A DNA stretch of 39,597 nt from the NCBI GenBank assembly GCA_017937655.1, contig JAGBDE010000027.1, positions 1-39,597 of the forward strand, written 5' to 3'. The stretch comes from Clostridia bacterium (GTDB lineage Bacteria; Bacillota; Clostridia; Christensenellales; Aristaeellaceae). Each line of letters starts with the position of its first letter. The first letter of the stretch is position 1. The translations under genes were made by a program, and so were the position numbers. Under the pieces are notes generated by a model that worked only from the letters and a program-made list of their open reading frames with translations, was not told where the DNA came from and searched no databases. Below are positions 31,487 through 39,216 of the stretch, in pieces.

Positions 31487-33763
31487 TCACTCAAAGCAGA
31501 TCAGCGTGACCTGGTGGGCTTTCAAATAGTCCTGCAGATCGTTGCCGCTGCGGCTGTTCAGCGCGTCGATGGGCAGAGAGATCAGCAGCCGGTTTTCATC
31601 GTCCAGGGCATATTCCCAGCCGGTGTTGATTCCCTCCGGAGTGGTGGGCAAAAGCACCTTATCGCCCGCCAAAAGCAAGGTATCGCCCGCCTCAAAGGAA
31701 TCCTTGCTGCGGTAGACCCGGTAGCCCTTGGTCCACACGTCGTCCTCCAGGGTGTAGGCGCTCTTGGCCACGGACAGGGCGTGATGATCCATGGGTTGGG
31801 CTTTTTCCAGCAGGTCGTCCGTGCCGTGGAAGGCCAGGGTCTGGCTCTGATTGGCCAGGCTGCCGTTGCGATAAAGCACGCATTGGATGGTGATGTCCTT
31901 ATCCGTGGGAGTCAGGTAGTTCTTGTCGGTCTCCACACCGTTAACGAGCAGCGTGTACTTCTGCTCCGGGCGGCTCAGCAGGGGCTGGAAGTACACCCGG
32001 TCGCCAAACTGCACCGCCGCCACGCCGGAAAGATCCATCTCCCCGCCCACCTGGAAGTGTTCGTTCTGGGGGGTGAGGCCCGCGTATTTGTAGGCGTACT
32101 GCTCGCCGAAAATGGCGTCGTAGCTGAGCAGTTCGTAGGTCTCGTCCTGGTTGACGCCCTCCCGGCGCAGCTTCTCCACGTAGCTGAAGAAGGGGTCGTC
32201 GTTGAGGCCGGCCAGTTCCAGGGCGTAGGGCATCAGCTGATAGGCATACAGATCCTGCTGACCCTGCACGTCGCCCCGGTTGCTCCAGATAAAGTAGGGC
32301 ACCCGGTGGACTTCCTCGCCAGATAGCGGGATGCCCATCTCCTCAAACACGTCCTTGCCGAAGGGGGCCAGATGGTCGCTGAAATACACCAGCATGACCG
32401 GTTCCGGGTAGTCCTTCAGCTGGGCGATCCACTTCTCCAGGGCCGCGTCCGTCTCCCGGAGCAGGTAGCAGTAGTTGGCCAGGTTCAGCTCCGTGTTTTC
32501 GCTGAACTGGTTGGTGAAGGGGGTGTCCGAGCCGTATTTTTCCCGGAAGTCGGAGTAGTTGTAGCCGCCGTGGTTCTGCATGGTGATGAGGAAAATAAAG
32601 TCCTCGTTCTCCGTGCGCTGCATCTGCTGCAAGGTGGAATCGAAATGATCCTCGTCGCTGATGTAGGTGCCCTTGATGGTGAAGTCCATGTCGGTGGTAT
32701 CCGTAGTGCAGAGGCTGTCAAAGCCCAGCATGGCGTGGTTGCGGAAGCGGTTGTAGAACACGCCCACATGCCAATGGATGGCGCTGGCGGTGTAGCCCTT
32801 CTCCCGCAGGATGCTGGCCACGCTGTTGATGGGCGGAAGGCCCATGGTATAAGGGTTGTAGGAGTACTGGGAGCGCATGCCCGTCAGCACCTCAAACTCG
32901 CTTTCGCTGGTGCCGCCGCCCACCTTGGGCACGTACATCATGCCGGTGAGGCACTCGGGCATCAGCTGCTCATAGAAGGGCATCAAAGTGTCCGTAAAGT
33001 CCACATACCGGGACAGCATGGCCTGGTCGGTGAAGGATTCGCCCAGCACCAGAATGATGTTGGTTTTCTCGCCATGGGCGGGCGATACATCGGCCTGGAT
33101 GCCCTTGTAGGCTTCCTCCACGGTCTGCCGGCCGTAGTTGTCAATCTTCTGCCGGTGCCGATAGTTTTCCGACGCAATAGCCGTATACAGGCAACCGCTG
33201 TGTTCGGCGTGATCCACCAGGTCGTAGCGGTCCATGGCGTTGGAATGGCCGAAGGTGCACTGGGTGGGGATGAAAACGACCAGCGCAACGCCCACCGCGG
33301 CGGTCAAAAGCCGGAGAGGGGTACGCTTGCCCTTGCCCTTGAGGAAAATGCAGCTGAGCACGATAGCCGCGATCGTCGCCACACCCGCCAGAACGAACAG
33401 CCACACGTTGATCTTGAATTCGCCGCCGCCCATCACGGTCACGGCTTCCGACATCTGGGTAAGGTCGGTCACCAGCACAGGCTCCAGCCGATAGGTGATC
33501 TTGTAGTAATTGCTCAGGCCCAGCAGCGCGCAGAAAAGGCACACCAGCGCGTACAGGGACGCCTGCACCTTATGCCTGCGGAAAATGGTCAGAACCAGGC
33601 ACACGCCCGCAAACAGGCAAAGGTTGGTCAGGAACATCAGCGGATCCCGTACCACCCACCACAGGGCTTTCAGGGGATTCATCCGGGCAAGGCTTTCCAA
33701 CACCAGCACGGGGAAGGCCGCCGCGCCCAGGAAAAACAGCACTTTCTGCCACCATTTGGTCAT
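31487..33763 (-). CDS. LTA synthase family (sulfatase-fold) membrane protein
   Basis: A 758-residue protein of the lipoteichoic acid synthase/phosphoglycerol transferase family. About four or five N-terminal transmembrane helices (residues 8-165) anchor an extracellular sulfatase-fold domain. Active-site motifs: LVLGESFTD with metal-binding E242, VGGGTSESEFEVLTG with nucleophile T285, and YFSDHLAPFG with the Asp-His metal pair near residue 465. FYNRFRNHAMLGFD is a family signature. A further domain of about 200 residues follows the catalytic domain and is not part of classical LtaS. It probably transfers glycerol phosphate or a similar group to surface polymers. ATG (complement of 33761-33763) follows GAGGTGCCTGTCA. 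DUF3795 and a small secreted ORF follow. Confidence 0.92.
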   Translation of the reverse strand: MTKWWQKVLFFLGAAAFPVLVLESLARMNPLKALWWVVRDPLMFLTNLCLFAGVCLVLTIFRRHKVQASLYALVCLFCALLGLSNYYKITYRLEPVLVTDLTQMSEAVTVMGGGEFKINVWLFVLAGVATIAAIVLSCIFLKGKGKRTPLRLLTAAVGVALVVFIPTQCTFGHSNAMDRYDLVDHAEHSGCLYTAIASENYRHRQKIDNYGRQTVEEAYKGIQADVSPAHGEKTNIILVLGESFTDQAMLSRYVDFTDTLMPFYEQLMPECLTGMMYVPKVGGGTSESEFEVLTGMRSQYSYNPYTMGLPPINSVASILREKGYTASAIHWHVGVFYNRFRNHAMLGFDSLCTTDTTDMDFTIKGTYISDEDHFDSTLQQMQRTENEDFIFLITMQNHGGYNYSDFREKYGSDTPFTNQFSENTELNLANYCYLLRETDAALEKWIAQLKDYPEPVMLVYFSDHLAPFGKDVFEEMGIPLSGEEVHRVPYFIWSNRGDVQGQQDLYAYQLMPYALELAGLNDDPFFSYVEKLRREGVNQDETYELLSYDAIFGEQYAYKYAGLTPQNEHFQVGGEMDLSGVAAVQFGDRVYFQPLLSRPEQKYTLLVNGVETDKNYLTPTDKDITIQCVLYRNGSLANQSQTLAFHGTDDLLEKAQPMDHHALSVAKSAYTLEDDVWTKGYRVYRSKDSFEAGDTLLLAGDKVLLPTTPEGINTGWEYALDDENRLLISLPIDALNSRSGNDLQDYLKAHQVTLICFE

Positions 33764-33806
33764 TGACAGGCACCTCGATCATTGCGGAATCAAAAGCATA
33801 CAGAAT

Positions 33807-33835
33807 ATTTTAACACAATCCCGGCCCGGTCACAA
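33807..33835 (-). promoter_or_regulatory. Probable promoter of the LTA-synthase-like operon
   Basis: TTGTGA (complement of 33830-33835), 17-base spacer, TAAAAT (complement of 33807-33812). Confidence 0.6.
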
Positions 33836-33869
33836 GAAAAAAGGATGCCGGATCAGAAGTCCGGCATCC
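33835..33869 (-). terminator. Terminator originally serving the pyruvyl transferase gene
   Basis: GGATGCCGGA at 33843-33852 pairs with TCCGGCATCC at 33860-33869. Read on the minus strand it is followed by TTTTTTCTT. It sits directly after the 49-base relic of the pyruvyl transferase 3' end, so it was that gene's terminator before the insertion. Confidence 0.9.
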
Positions 33870-33882
33870 GAAAAGTCTTGTT

Positions 33883-33931
33883 TTACCGCTGATAGAGCGT
33901 ATTCAGCGCATCCTCCATCACCCGGAGGGAT
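33883..33931 (-). repeat. 49-bp direct repeat: displaced 3' end of the pyruvyl transferase gene
   Basis: Identical at 48 of 49 positions to 34461-34509, which is the real 3' end (stop codon and last 15 codons) of the pyruvyl transferase gene. The single difference is in the fourth codon from the end. Together with the copy it brackets an AT-rich insert of 529 bases. Confidence 0.93.
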
Positions 33932-34003
33932 GTTACTTGTCTCGATCACAAAAACCTTCGTACGGGCTTTTGACATGAAACAGCGGTTTCAAAAATGATG
34001 TGT

Positions 34004-34442
34004 TCATTTGGGCTGTTCAAAAGACCCTCTTTGCACCCTCAAGCGGATTCCCAGCACAAAGACAATCGCACCAAGCAAAACAAAACCCGACCAAATCAAA
34101 TTCCACCAGGGAGAAGTGACATCGAACATCATTAGCAGAAGGTTGTTCCAAACCCACTGCAATAGCAAACAAATCAAACAGCACGTATAGTCCGCCAAAA
34201 ATGTAGATCCATCTCCACCAAAAATTGTTGTGCAGGTTTTTGCAAAACGTGATGATTCCCAGCACGCACAATGCGGCCAGTATGATCATGATAGCAAAGT
34301 AGGCAAAGCCCTTGGTATTTAGCAAGTTCATCCAGAAATCTGCATAGGACTGCCGGTCAATGAGACCCCAAATTCTATGCAGATGAAACAGCCCAAAAAA
34401 CCAGAAGAAATATGGTTCCCAAAAGTAAATTTTCTTTTCCAT
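34004..34442 (-). pseudogene. Small membrane protein gene broken by a frameshift
   Basis: The first frame starts at ATG (complement of 34440-34442) and reads EKKIYFWEPYFFWFFGLFHL, with three hydrophobic segments up to IFGGLYVLFDLFAIA. After that the sequence in this frame turns polar and non-membrane-like (QPSANDVRCHF). In the overlapping frame, from about 34160 down to 34004, a good membrane segment appears: WVWNNLLLMMFDVTSPWWN, then SGFVLLGAIVFVLGIRL. Joining the two gives a four-helix protein of about 145 residues, so one extra base near 34150-34160 has probably broken it. The whole segment is AT-rich and lies between 49-bp direct repeats. Function unknown. A sequencing error would give the same appearance. 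Confidence 0.7.
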
Positions 34443-34460
34443 TCCATTTCCTCTTACTGC

Positions 34461-34509
34461 TTACCGCTGATAAAGCGTATTCAGCGCATCCTCCATCACC
34501 CGGAGGGAT
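34461..34509 (-). repeat. 49-bp direct repeat: current 3' end of the pyruvyl transferase gene
   Basis: Second copy of the repeat at 33883-33931. It contains the TAA stop and encodes the terminal residues, so the gene remained intact after the insertion. Confidence 0.93.
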
Positions 34510-35591
34510 CTCTCCCGCTCCAGGGCGATCCTGGCGTGAACGGCGTCGTAGTCGATGGCGGGGGGCAGAAGGCCGTCGTTGACGGTCTTGAAGCGGTCGT
34601 TCAGCTGAATGATGTTCAGCAGCTCGGCGATCTTGGTATCGCACTGCTCCCGGCTGAACACGCAGAAGGGCCGCCGGTGATGCAGCGCAAAGATCATGCC
34701 GTGGTAAGAGTTGGTCACCATGAAGGCGGCGTGCTTCACCAAGGACAGGAACTGCTCCACACCGGCCTCGTAGAACATGCGGTGGCGGCTGGCGTTCTCG
34801 GCCCGAAGACTGATCTCCACAATCTTCCAGCCGTTTTCCGCCGCGATCTTCTCCGCATAGGCTTCCATCTCCGGATTGTAGCGGCGGGCGTAGAGGAGCA
34901 GGTACTGGCCCTCCTCCTGGGGCTCCGCGGTGATGGGCTCGTAGGCGGATGCATCCAGCAGCAGCGTGGGGTCGATGACTTGGGTCACGGGCACGGTGGT
35001 TTTGTCGGTCACATAGGGCACCATGCCGCCTTCTCTGAGGGCGATGTAGCGGAAGTTGTTAAGCCGCTTATCCAGCTCCGGGTACTGCGCCGGGGTGAAT
35101 TTGGCGTCGCCGAAGCTGGCGGCAAAGGCCACGGAGTTGCCCTGCATGGAGGGATAGTTGGCATAGTAGCCATCGTCAAAGCCGAACTCGTTGACGCAGA
35201 AAATGGTGTCGCTGCCGCAGAGGAAGCCGTCGATGCCGTCGTTCTTCACGCAGTCGTCAAAGTTCCGGGCGGTGTACTTGCCCTCCGTCACGGCGCATTC
35301 GGTGCGGTAGAAGCGGTTGAACTCCTCGTAATTCTTGCGGATGGCAGGCAAAGTCAGCTCGCACAGGCGGCGGGCCTCCGGATCCTTGTCCCACATGTTT
35401 TTCATGGGGTTGAGGGGATCCTTGTCCGCCAGGATATCCGGGCAGTAGTCCACCATTTTGGCCTGCCAGCGGCCCTTGCCCACAGCGTTCACCGCCTGCT
35501 GCATGGCCCAGGACTGAAGGGCGGAGCCGTAGTTGGTGAAGTTGCAGTACAGATTATAGCTGATAATTCCGAAGGTGGCGGGGTGTTTCAT
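34461..35591 (-). CDS. Polysaccharide pyruvyl transferase family protein
   Basis: A 376-residue enzyme of the CsaB/polysaccharide pyruvyl transferase family (PF04230), expected to add ketal pyruvate from phosphoenolpyruvate to a surface glycan. Hallmarks: TFGIISYNLYCNFTNYGSALQSWA at the N-terminus, where N-x-GSALQ is the family signature; GFLCGSDTIF; QVIDPTLLLD; and VTNSYHGMIFALHHRRPF near the C-terminus with the conserved SYHG. ATG is at the complement of 35589-35591. It is the third gene of a minus-strand set with an exported LRR protein and LicD. An AT-rich cassette has been inserted at its 3' end without disrupting the coding sequence. Confidence 0.93.
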   Translation of the reverse strand: MKHPATFGIISYNLYCNFTNYGSALQSWAMQQAVNAVGKGRWQAKMVDYCPDILADKDPLNPMKNMWDKDPEARRLCELTLPAIRKNYEEFNRFYRTECAVTEGKYTARNFDDCVKNDGIDGFLCGSDTIFCVNEFGFDDGYYANYPSMQGNSVAFAASFGDAKFTPAQYPELDKRLNNFRYIALREGGMVPYVTDKTTVPVTQVIDPTLLLDASAYEPITAEPQEEGQYLLLYARRYNPEMEAYAEKIAAENGWKIVEISLRAENASRHRMFYEAGVEQFLSLVKHAAFMVTNSYHGMIFALHHRRPFCVFSREQCDTKIAELLNIIQLNDRFKTVNDGLLPPAIDYDAVHARIALERERSLRVMEDALNTLYQR

Positions 35592-35624
35592 CCTGCGCGC
35601 CCTCCCTTTCGTTTTTCGGTACGG

Positions 35625-36392
35625 TCAGTTTTTCTTGCGCTGATTGGCGTGGGCCGGTCTGCGCTTGTCCTCCGGGGGCAAGGTCATGTAGTCGCCGTAG
35701 GCGCGGGTGAGCAAAGCGTCGTAGTGCTGGCTGACCCGGAGCATCACGCCCTCGAAGGGCATATCCACCCAGCCTTCGGTGTACTCCACCGGCTGCACCC
35801 GGCCGATGACCCGGAAGTCGCCGTCGGGCACATGGACCAGGCTGCCGTCGCCGGGGGCCCATTTTTCGGAGATGTGCCGGTACCAGCTGAGCTTCCACTT
35901 CTTGGGGAACAGCATGCCCAGCGCCCGGGTGCCAATCAGCAGCGGCCGGTATTTCTTGGGGTAGGCGGAGGTATCCACCTTGTCCTTCAGCATGCCCTGG
36001 AGGGTTTTCAGGGCGAAGACCTTCACCGCCTGCTTCTTTTTGGAAGCGCTGATGGCCTCATAGTGGAACAGGTCAATGAAGGGGAACTCGCCGTTTATGG
36101 GCTGCCGGGGCACCACCCGGGGCACCCAGGTATCGGTGAGGGTGACGGTGTAATCGGCGCTCTTCTGGGGAAACACCTCCAGAAAGCGCAGCCACATCTC
36201 CCGCCGGAAAACAATGTCCAGATCGTCGTCCCAGGGGATGAAGCCCTGGTGCCGCACCGCGCCCAGCATGGTGCCGCCCACAAGGGTGTATTCAATTCCC
36301 TCCGCCCGGCAGACCCGGTCCACCTCCACCATCATATCAAGCAGAGTCTGCTGGATCTGCTGCATTCCGTAGGCGTTGTCCTGAAGGGGCAT
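35625..36392 (-). CDS. LicD family phosphotransferase
   Basis: A 255-residue LicD-type protein. These enzymes attach phosphocholine or related phospho-groups (ribitol or glycerol phosphate) to surface glycans using a nucleotidyltransferase-like fold. The catalytic block is clear: YTLVGGTMLGAVRHQGFIPW followed by DDDLDIVF, with the GG-x-LLGA-x-RH-x-GFIPWDDD-D signature; it is followed by PFIDLFHYE. The C-terminal ALLTRAYGDYMTLPP is also typical. ATG (complement of 36390-36392) follows AAAGGATGCGCTT. It lies 33 bases before the pyruvyl transferase gene and 24 after the LRR gene. Together with these it suggests decoration of a wall-linked polysaccharide. No choline kinase or cytidylyltransferase genes are nearby. 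Confidence 0.93.
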   Translation of the reverse strand: MPLQDNAYGMQQIQQTLLDMMVEVDRVCRAEGIEYTLVGGTMLGAVRHQGFIPWDDDLDIVFRREMWLRFLEVFPQKSADYTVTLTDTWVPRVVPRQPINGEFPFIDLFHYEAISASKKKQAVKVFALKTLQGMLKDKVDTSAYPKKYRPLLIGTRALGMLFPKKWKLSWYRHISEKWAPGDGSLVHVPDGDFRVIGRVQPVEYTEGWVDMPFEGVMLRVSQHYDALLTRAYGDYMTLPPEDKRRPAHANQRKKN

Positions 36393-36416
36393 AAGCGCAT
36401 CCTTTCCCGCCTTCGA

Positions 36417-37442
36417 TTATTCCTCGAAGGGGATGTATTTGTTGTTCTTGAACATCTCCGCAATGATCAGATACCGGGGATGTCCCTGCCGCCAGCCTTC
36501 CGCGGTGGGATGGTCGATGGCGGTGGAGTTGATCTGGCAATTGGGCAGGGCTTCCTGCAGCCGGGCCAGGTCTTCCTCGCTGATGGGATTGCCGCCCAGC
36601 CAGAGCCGCTCCAGCTTGGTCAGGGAAAGCAGGGGGGTGATGTCGCTGACGTTGCACTTGCCGATGTGCAGGTCGATCAGTTCCGTGCAGTTGGTCAGGG
36701 GGCTCAGGTCGGTGATCTCGTTGTTGATCAGCTCCAGGTACTGCAGCTCGTTCTGATAGCCGATGGGGGTGATATCGGTAATATCGTTGTCCGCCACGAT
36801 CAGCACCTTCAGCTTGGGCAGATCGTAGAGGAAGTCCAGGTTCTTGGCGGAATTGTGGCCGATGTCCAGGCCCAGCAGATCATCGTGGTAGCGCAGGGCG
36901 GCGAAGTCCTCTTCGTCGTAGCGGTTCTCGGTGTAGCTGGCGTGCTTGGTGCAGAAGGCGGTCAGGTCCGTGCGGAGGGCATGGTTGGCCATCTTCACCT
37001 TGCAATGGATCTTCTCGATGTGGGGGTAGGTTTCATAGAGGTAGTCCAGCTCCTCGGCGGTAAAGACCCGGCCCCAGGAAGTGACCGTTTTGGCGGAGGG
37101 CAGCAGGTCCAGGGCGTCGGTCAGGGTGGACAGCTCCTTGTACTCGGTGTGGGACAGATCCACGTCCACCGTATCCCAGCTGACGGTGCGCTTGCCCACC
37201 CGGAGGCGGTAGCGGATCTCCTTGTCCGGGAAGGTTTCCAGCAAGGTCTGCACATTGGCGGGGGACAGGGCGGACTTCAGCTCCACAATGGGCGCGTCCG
37301 ATTTTTCAATGATCTTTATGAGCTCCTTCATCTTATAGCTCTTTTTGATGACGTAAACCTCTTCCTCCGGGGCCTCGGCCAGGGTAAGGGCGGGCAGGAA
37401 CAGGGCGATGATCAGAAGAAATGCCAGAATTTTCCGAAGCAT
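36417..37442 (-). CDS. Exported leucine-rich-repeat protein
   Basis: A 341-residue secreted protein. ATG (complement of 37440-37442) follows ACAGGAGGCACTT. Residues 1-22 form a signal peptide ending LAEA. Residues 25-185 form a non-repeat domain. From about residue 190 there are about five LRR units of the internalin/SDS22 type: LLGLDIGHN, LKVLIVADNDITDITPIG, LQYLELINNEITDLSPLT, LIDLHIGKCNVSDITPLL and LERLWLGGNPISEEDL. No LPXTG or membrane anchor is seen, so it is free or non-covalently attached. It leads the LRR-LicD-pyruvyl transferase operon, which suggests a role at the surface where that glycan is displayed. Confidence 0.9.
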   Translation of the reverse strand: MLRKILAFLLIIALFLPALTLAEAPEEEVYVIKKSYKMKELIKIIEKSDAPIVELKSALSPANVQTLLETFPDKEIRYRLRVGKRTVSWDTVDVDLSHTEYKELSTLTDALDLLPSAKTVTSWGRVFTAEELDYLYETYPHIEKIHCKVKMANHALRTDLTAFCTKHASYTENRYDEEDFAALRYHDDLLGLDIGHNSAKNLDFLYDLPKLKVLIVADNDITDITPIGYQNELQYLELINNEITDLSPLTNCTELIDLHIGKCNVSDITPLLSLTKLERLWLGGNPISEEDLARLQEALPNCQINSTAIDHPTAEGWRQGHPRYLIIAEMFKNNKYIPFEE

Positions 37443-37477
37443 AAGTGCCTCCTGTTAAGCTTAGATTCCATCTTAAA

Positions 37478-37486
37478 ATAGTACCA
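37478..37486 (-). promoter_or_regulatory. Weak candidate promoter of the LRR-LicD-pyruvyl transferase operon
   Basis: TGGTACTAT on the complement of 37478-37486 could be an extended -10; no clear -35 box at standard spacing. Confidence 0.35.
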
Positions 37487-37538
37487 CAACTTGCCTGCAA
37501 AGTCCATACAACGGGCAAAAACCCTTTTCCCCCGCCGA

Positions 37539-37567
37539 TTGACAAACCCCGCCGGGGGTGCTATTCT
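37539..37567 (+). promoter_or_regulatory. Promoter of the flippase gene
   Basis: Perfect TTGACA at 37539-37544, 17-base spacer, TATTCT at 37562-37567. Confidence 0.85.
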
Positions 37568-37623
37568 TCCCCTGTATGGCGCAAAAAACGCCCATTTTAC
37601 CAATGAAACGGAGCGATTTTCCC

Positions 37624-39213
37624 TTGAATCAAAAAAGCCGCACCGTCCGTTTTGTGCAGAACTTCCTCTGCACCGGGCTGTACCAGATCACGGCCATGAT
37701 CATGGGCTTCATCACCCCCCGGCTGATGATTCTCCATTATGGCTCGGAGGTCAACGGGCTGATCGTATCGGTCACGTCCTTCCTGACCTATTTCAAGATG
37801 GTGGAGGCGGGCCTTGCGGCTGCCGCCATCGCCGCCCTGTACAAGCCCCTGGCGGAGAAAGACCAAAGCCGCATCAGCGGCGTGGTATCCGCCGCCCGCA
37901 GGCTGTACAACAAGGCAGGCTGGCTGTTTTCTTTCATGACCGTGGCTTTTGCGGTGGTGTACCCCTTCGTGGTGCCGGTGGTGGGCGCTGATGGCCTGAG
38001 CATGAGCCACCTGAGCGAAATGCTGCTGATCCTGGCCATGGGCATTTCCGGCGCGCTGGAGTTTTTCACCCTGTCCCGCTACCGGGTGCTGCTCACCGCC
38101 GACCAGAAAACCTACATTGTGTCCCTGGCCAGCATGGCTTCCCTGCTGCTTTCCACCGCTCTGCTGGTGGTGCTGCCCTTCCTTGGGGCGGACGTGATCG
38201 TAGTCAGGCTGGCGGCGTCCCTGACCATTCTGGTGCGCTCCGTGCTGCTGCGCCGCTACACCATGCGCAACTACCCGGAGGTCAACGCCTTTGCGCCGCC
38301 CACCAAGGGCTCCATCAAAAGCCACTGGGATGCGCTGCTGTTTGAGCTGACCAACGTGATCCAGCAGGGCGCAGGCGTGATCCTGGCCTCCCTCATCACC
38401 CGGGACGCGGGCATCCTCAGCGCCTACGGCCTGTACCACATGGTCACCGAGGGCCTGTGGGGCATCCTGAAAATGGGCACCACCGGCATTTACTCCATCT
38501 TTGGCAATCTTTTGGTCAGCGAGGACAAACAGTCCTTCAGCCGGGCCTACCGGGATTTTGAATGCCTGTACCATTTCCTGTGCAGCATCCTCTTCGGCGT
38601 GGCGGCCATCCTGATTGTCCCCTTTGTGAACCTGTACACCCACGGCGTCCACGATGCGGAGTACAACCTGCCCCTGATGGGCCTGCTCATCATCGCCGAT
38701 GCGCTGACCAACCAAGGCAAGATCCCCCTGAACCTGATGATCTCCTCCAGCGGCCGCTTCCGGGAAGTGCGCTGGCACTGCATCCTCCAGATTGTGGTGA
38801 CCATGGCCGTGGGCGCTGTGCTGGGCGTGATCGGCCTGCGTTACGGCGCGGCTATGTCCGTGTGCGGCATCCTGGTGGGCGTCATCTGCGGCAATGTGAC
38901 CCGCATCGCCTGCAAGCTCAGCTTTGTGCCGAAAAACATCACCGGCGTGCCCTGGCAGGAAAGCCTCACCCGCATCATCCGCATGCTGGTGACCACCGCC
39001 GTCATCGCCGCCCCCTGCCTCCTCTTCATCCATCCGCCCCAGCGGTTCTTTACCTGGTTCATGTACGCCGCTGTGCTGCTGATTTATGCCACCCTGGTTT
39101 CCCTTGCATCCGCCCGGCTGTTTGACAAACAGGCCTTCTCGTCCCTGCTTTCCCGGGGCAAGGCCATCGTGGGCAGCCTGCTTCACCCCCACACCAAACA
39201 ACAGGAGGACTGA
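37624..39213 (+). CDS. Wzx/MATE-superfamily polysaccharide flippase-like membrane protein
   Basis: A 529-residue polytopic membrane protein with about 12-14 hydrophobic segments, of the polysaccharide transporter/MOP-exporter superfamily that flips lipid-linked glycan units across the membrane. The N-terminus has FVQNFLCTGLYQITAMIMGF and PRLMILHYGSEVNGLIVSVT, the usual first helix pair with the YG-x-x-x-NGL motif. FKMVEAGLAAAAIAALYKPL is also characteristic. I favour TTG 37624, with GGAG ten bases upstream. ATG 37603 in the same frame has no ribosome binding site but cannot be excluded, and would add seven residues. It diverges from the LRR-LicD-pyruvyl transferase operon, so it may export their glycan. 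rph follows three bases after its stop. Confidence 0.85.
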   Translation: MNQKSRTVRFVQNFLCTGLYQITAMIMGFITPRLMILHYGSEVNGLIVSVTSFLTYFKMVEAGLAAAAIAALYKPLAEKDQSRISGVVSAARRLYNKAGWLFSFMTVAFAVVYPFVVPVVGADGLSMSHLSEMLLILAMGISGALEFFTLSRYRVLLTADQKTYIVSLASMASLLLSTALLVVLPFLGADVIVVRLAASLTILVRSVLLRRYTMRNYPEVNAFAPPTKGSIKSHWDALLFELTNVIQQGAGVILASLITRDAGILSAYGLYHMVTEGLWGILKMGTTGIYSIFGNLLVSEDKQSFSRAYRDFECLYHFLCSILFGVAAILIVPFVNLYTHGVHDAEYNLPLMGLLIIADALTNQGKIPLNLMISSSGRFREVRWHCILQIVVTMAVGAVLGVIGLRYGAAMSVCGILVGVICGNVTRIACKLSFVPKNITGVPWQESLTRIIRMLVTTAVIAAPCLLFIHPPQRFFTWFMYAAVLLIYATLVSLASARLFDKQAFSSLLSRGKAIVGSLLHPHTKQQED

Positions 39214-39216
39214 ACC

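Noticed and set aside
34377..37481. A plus-strand open frame of more than 1000 codons opposite the pyruvyl transferase, LicD and LRR genes
   Set aside because: It runs antisense to three well-supported genes, is rich in V, G, H, Q and A as expected of the complement of GC-rich coding sequence, and has no domain or ribosome binding site.
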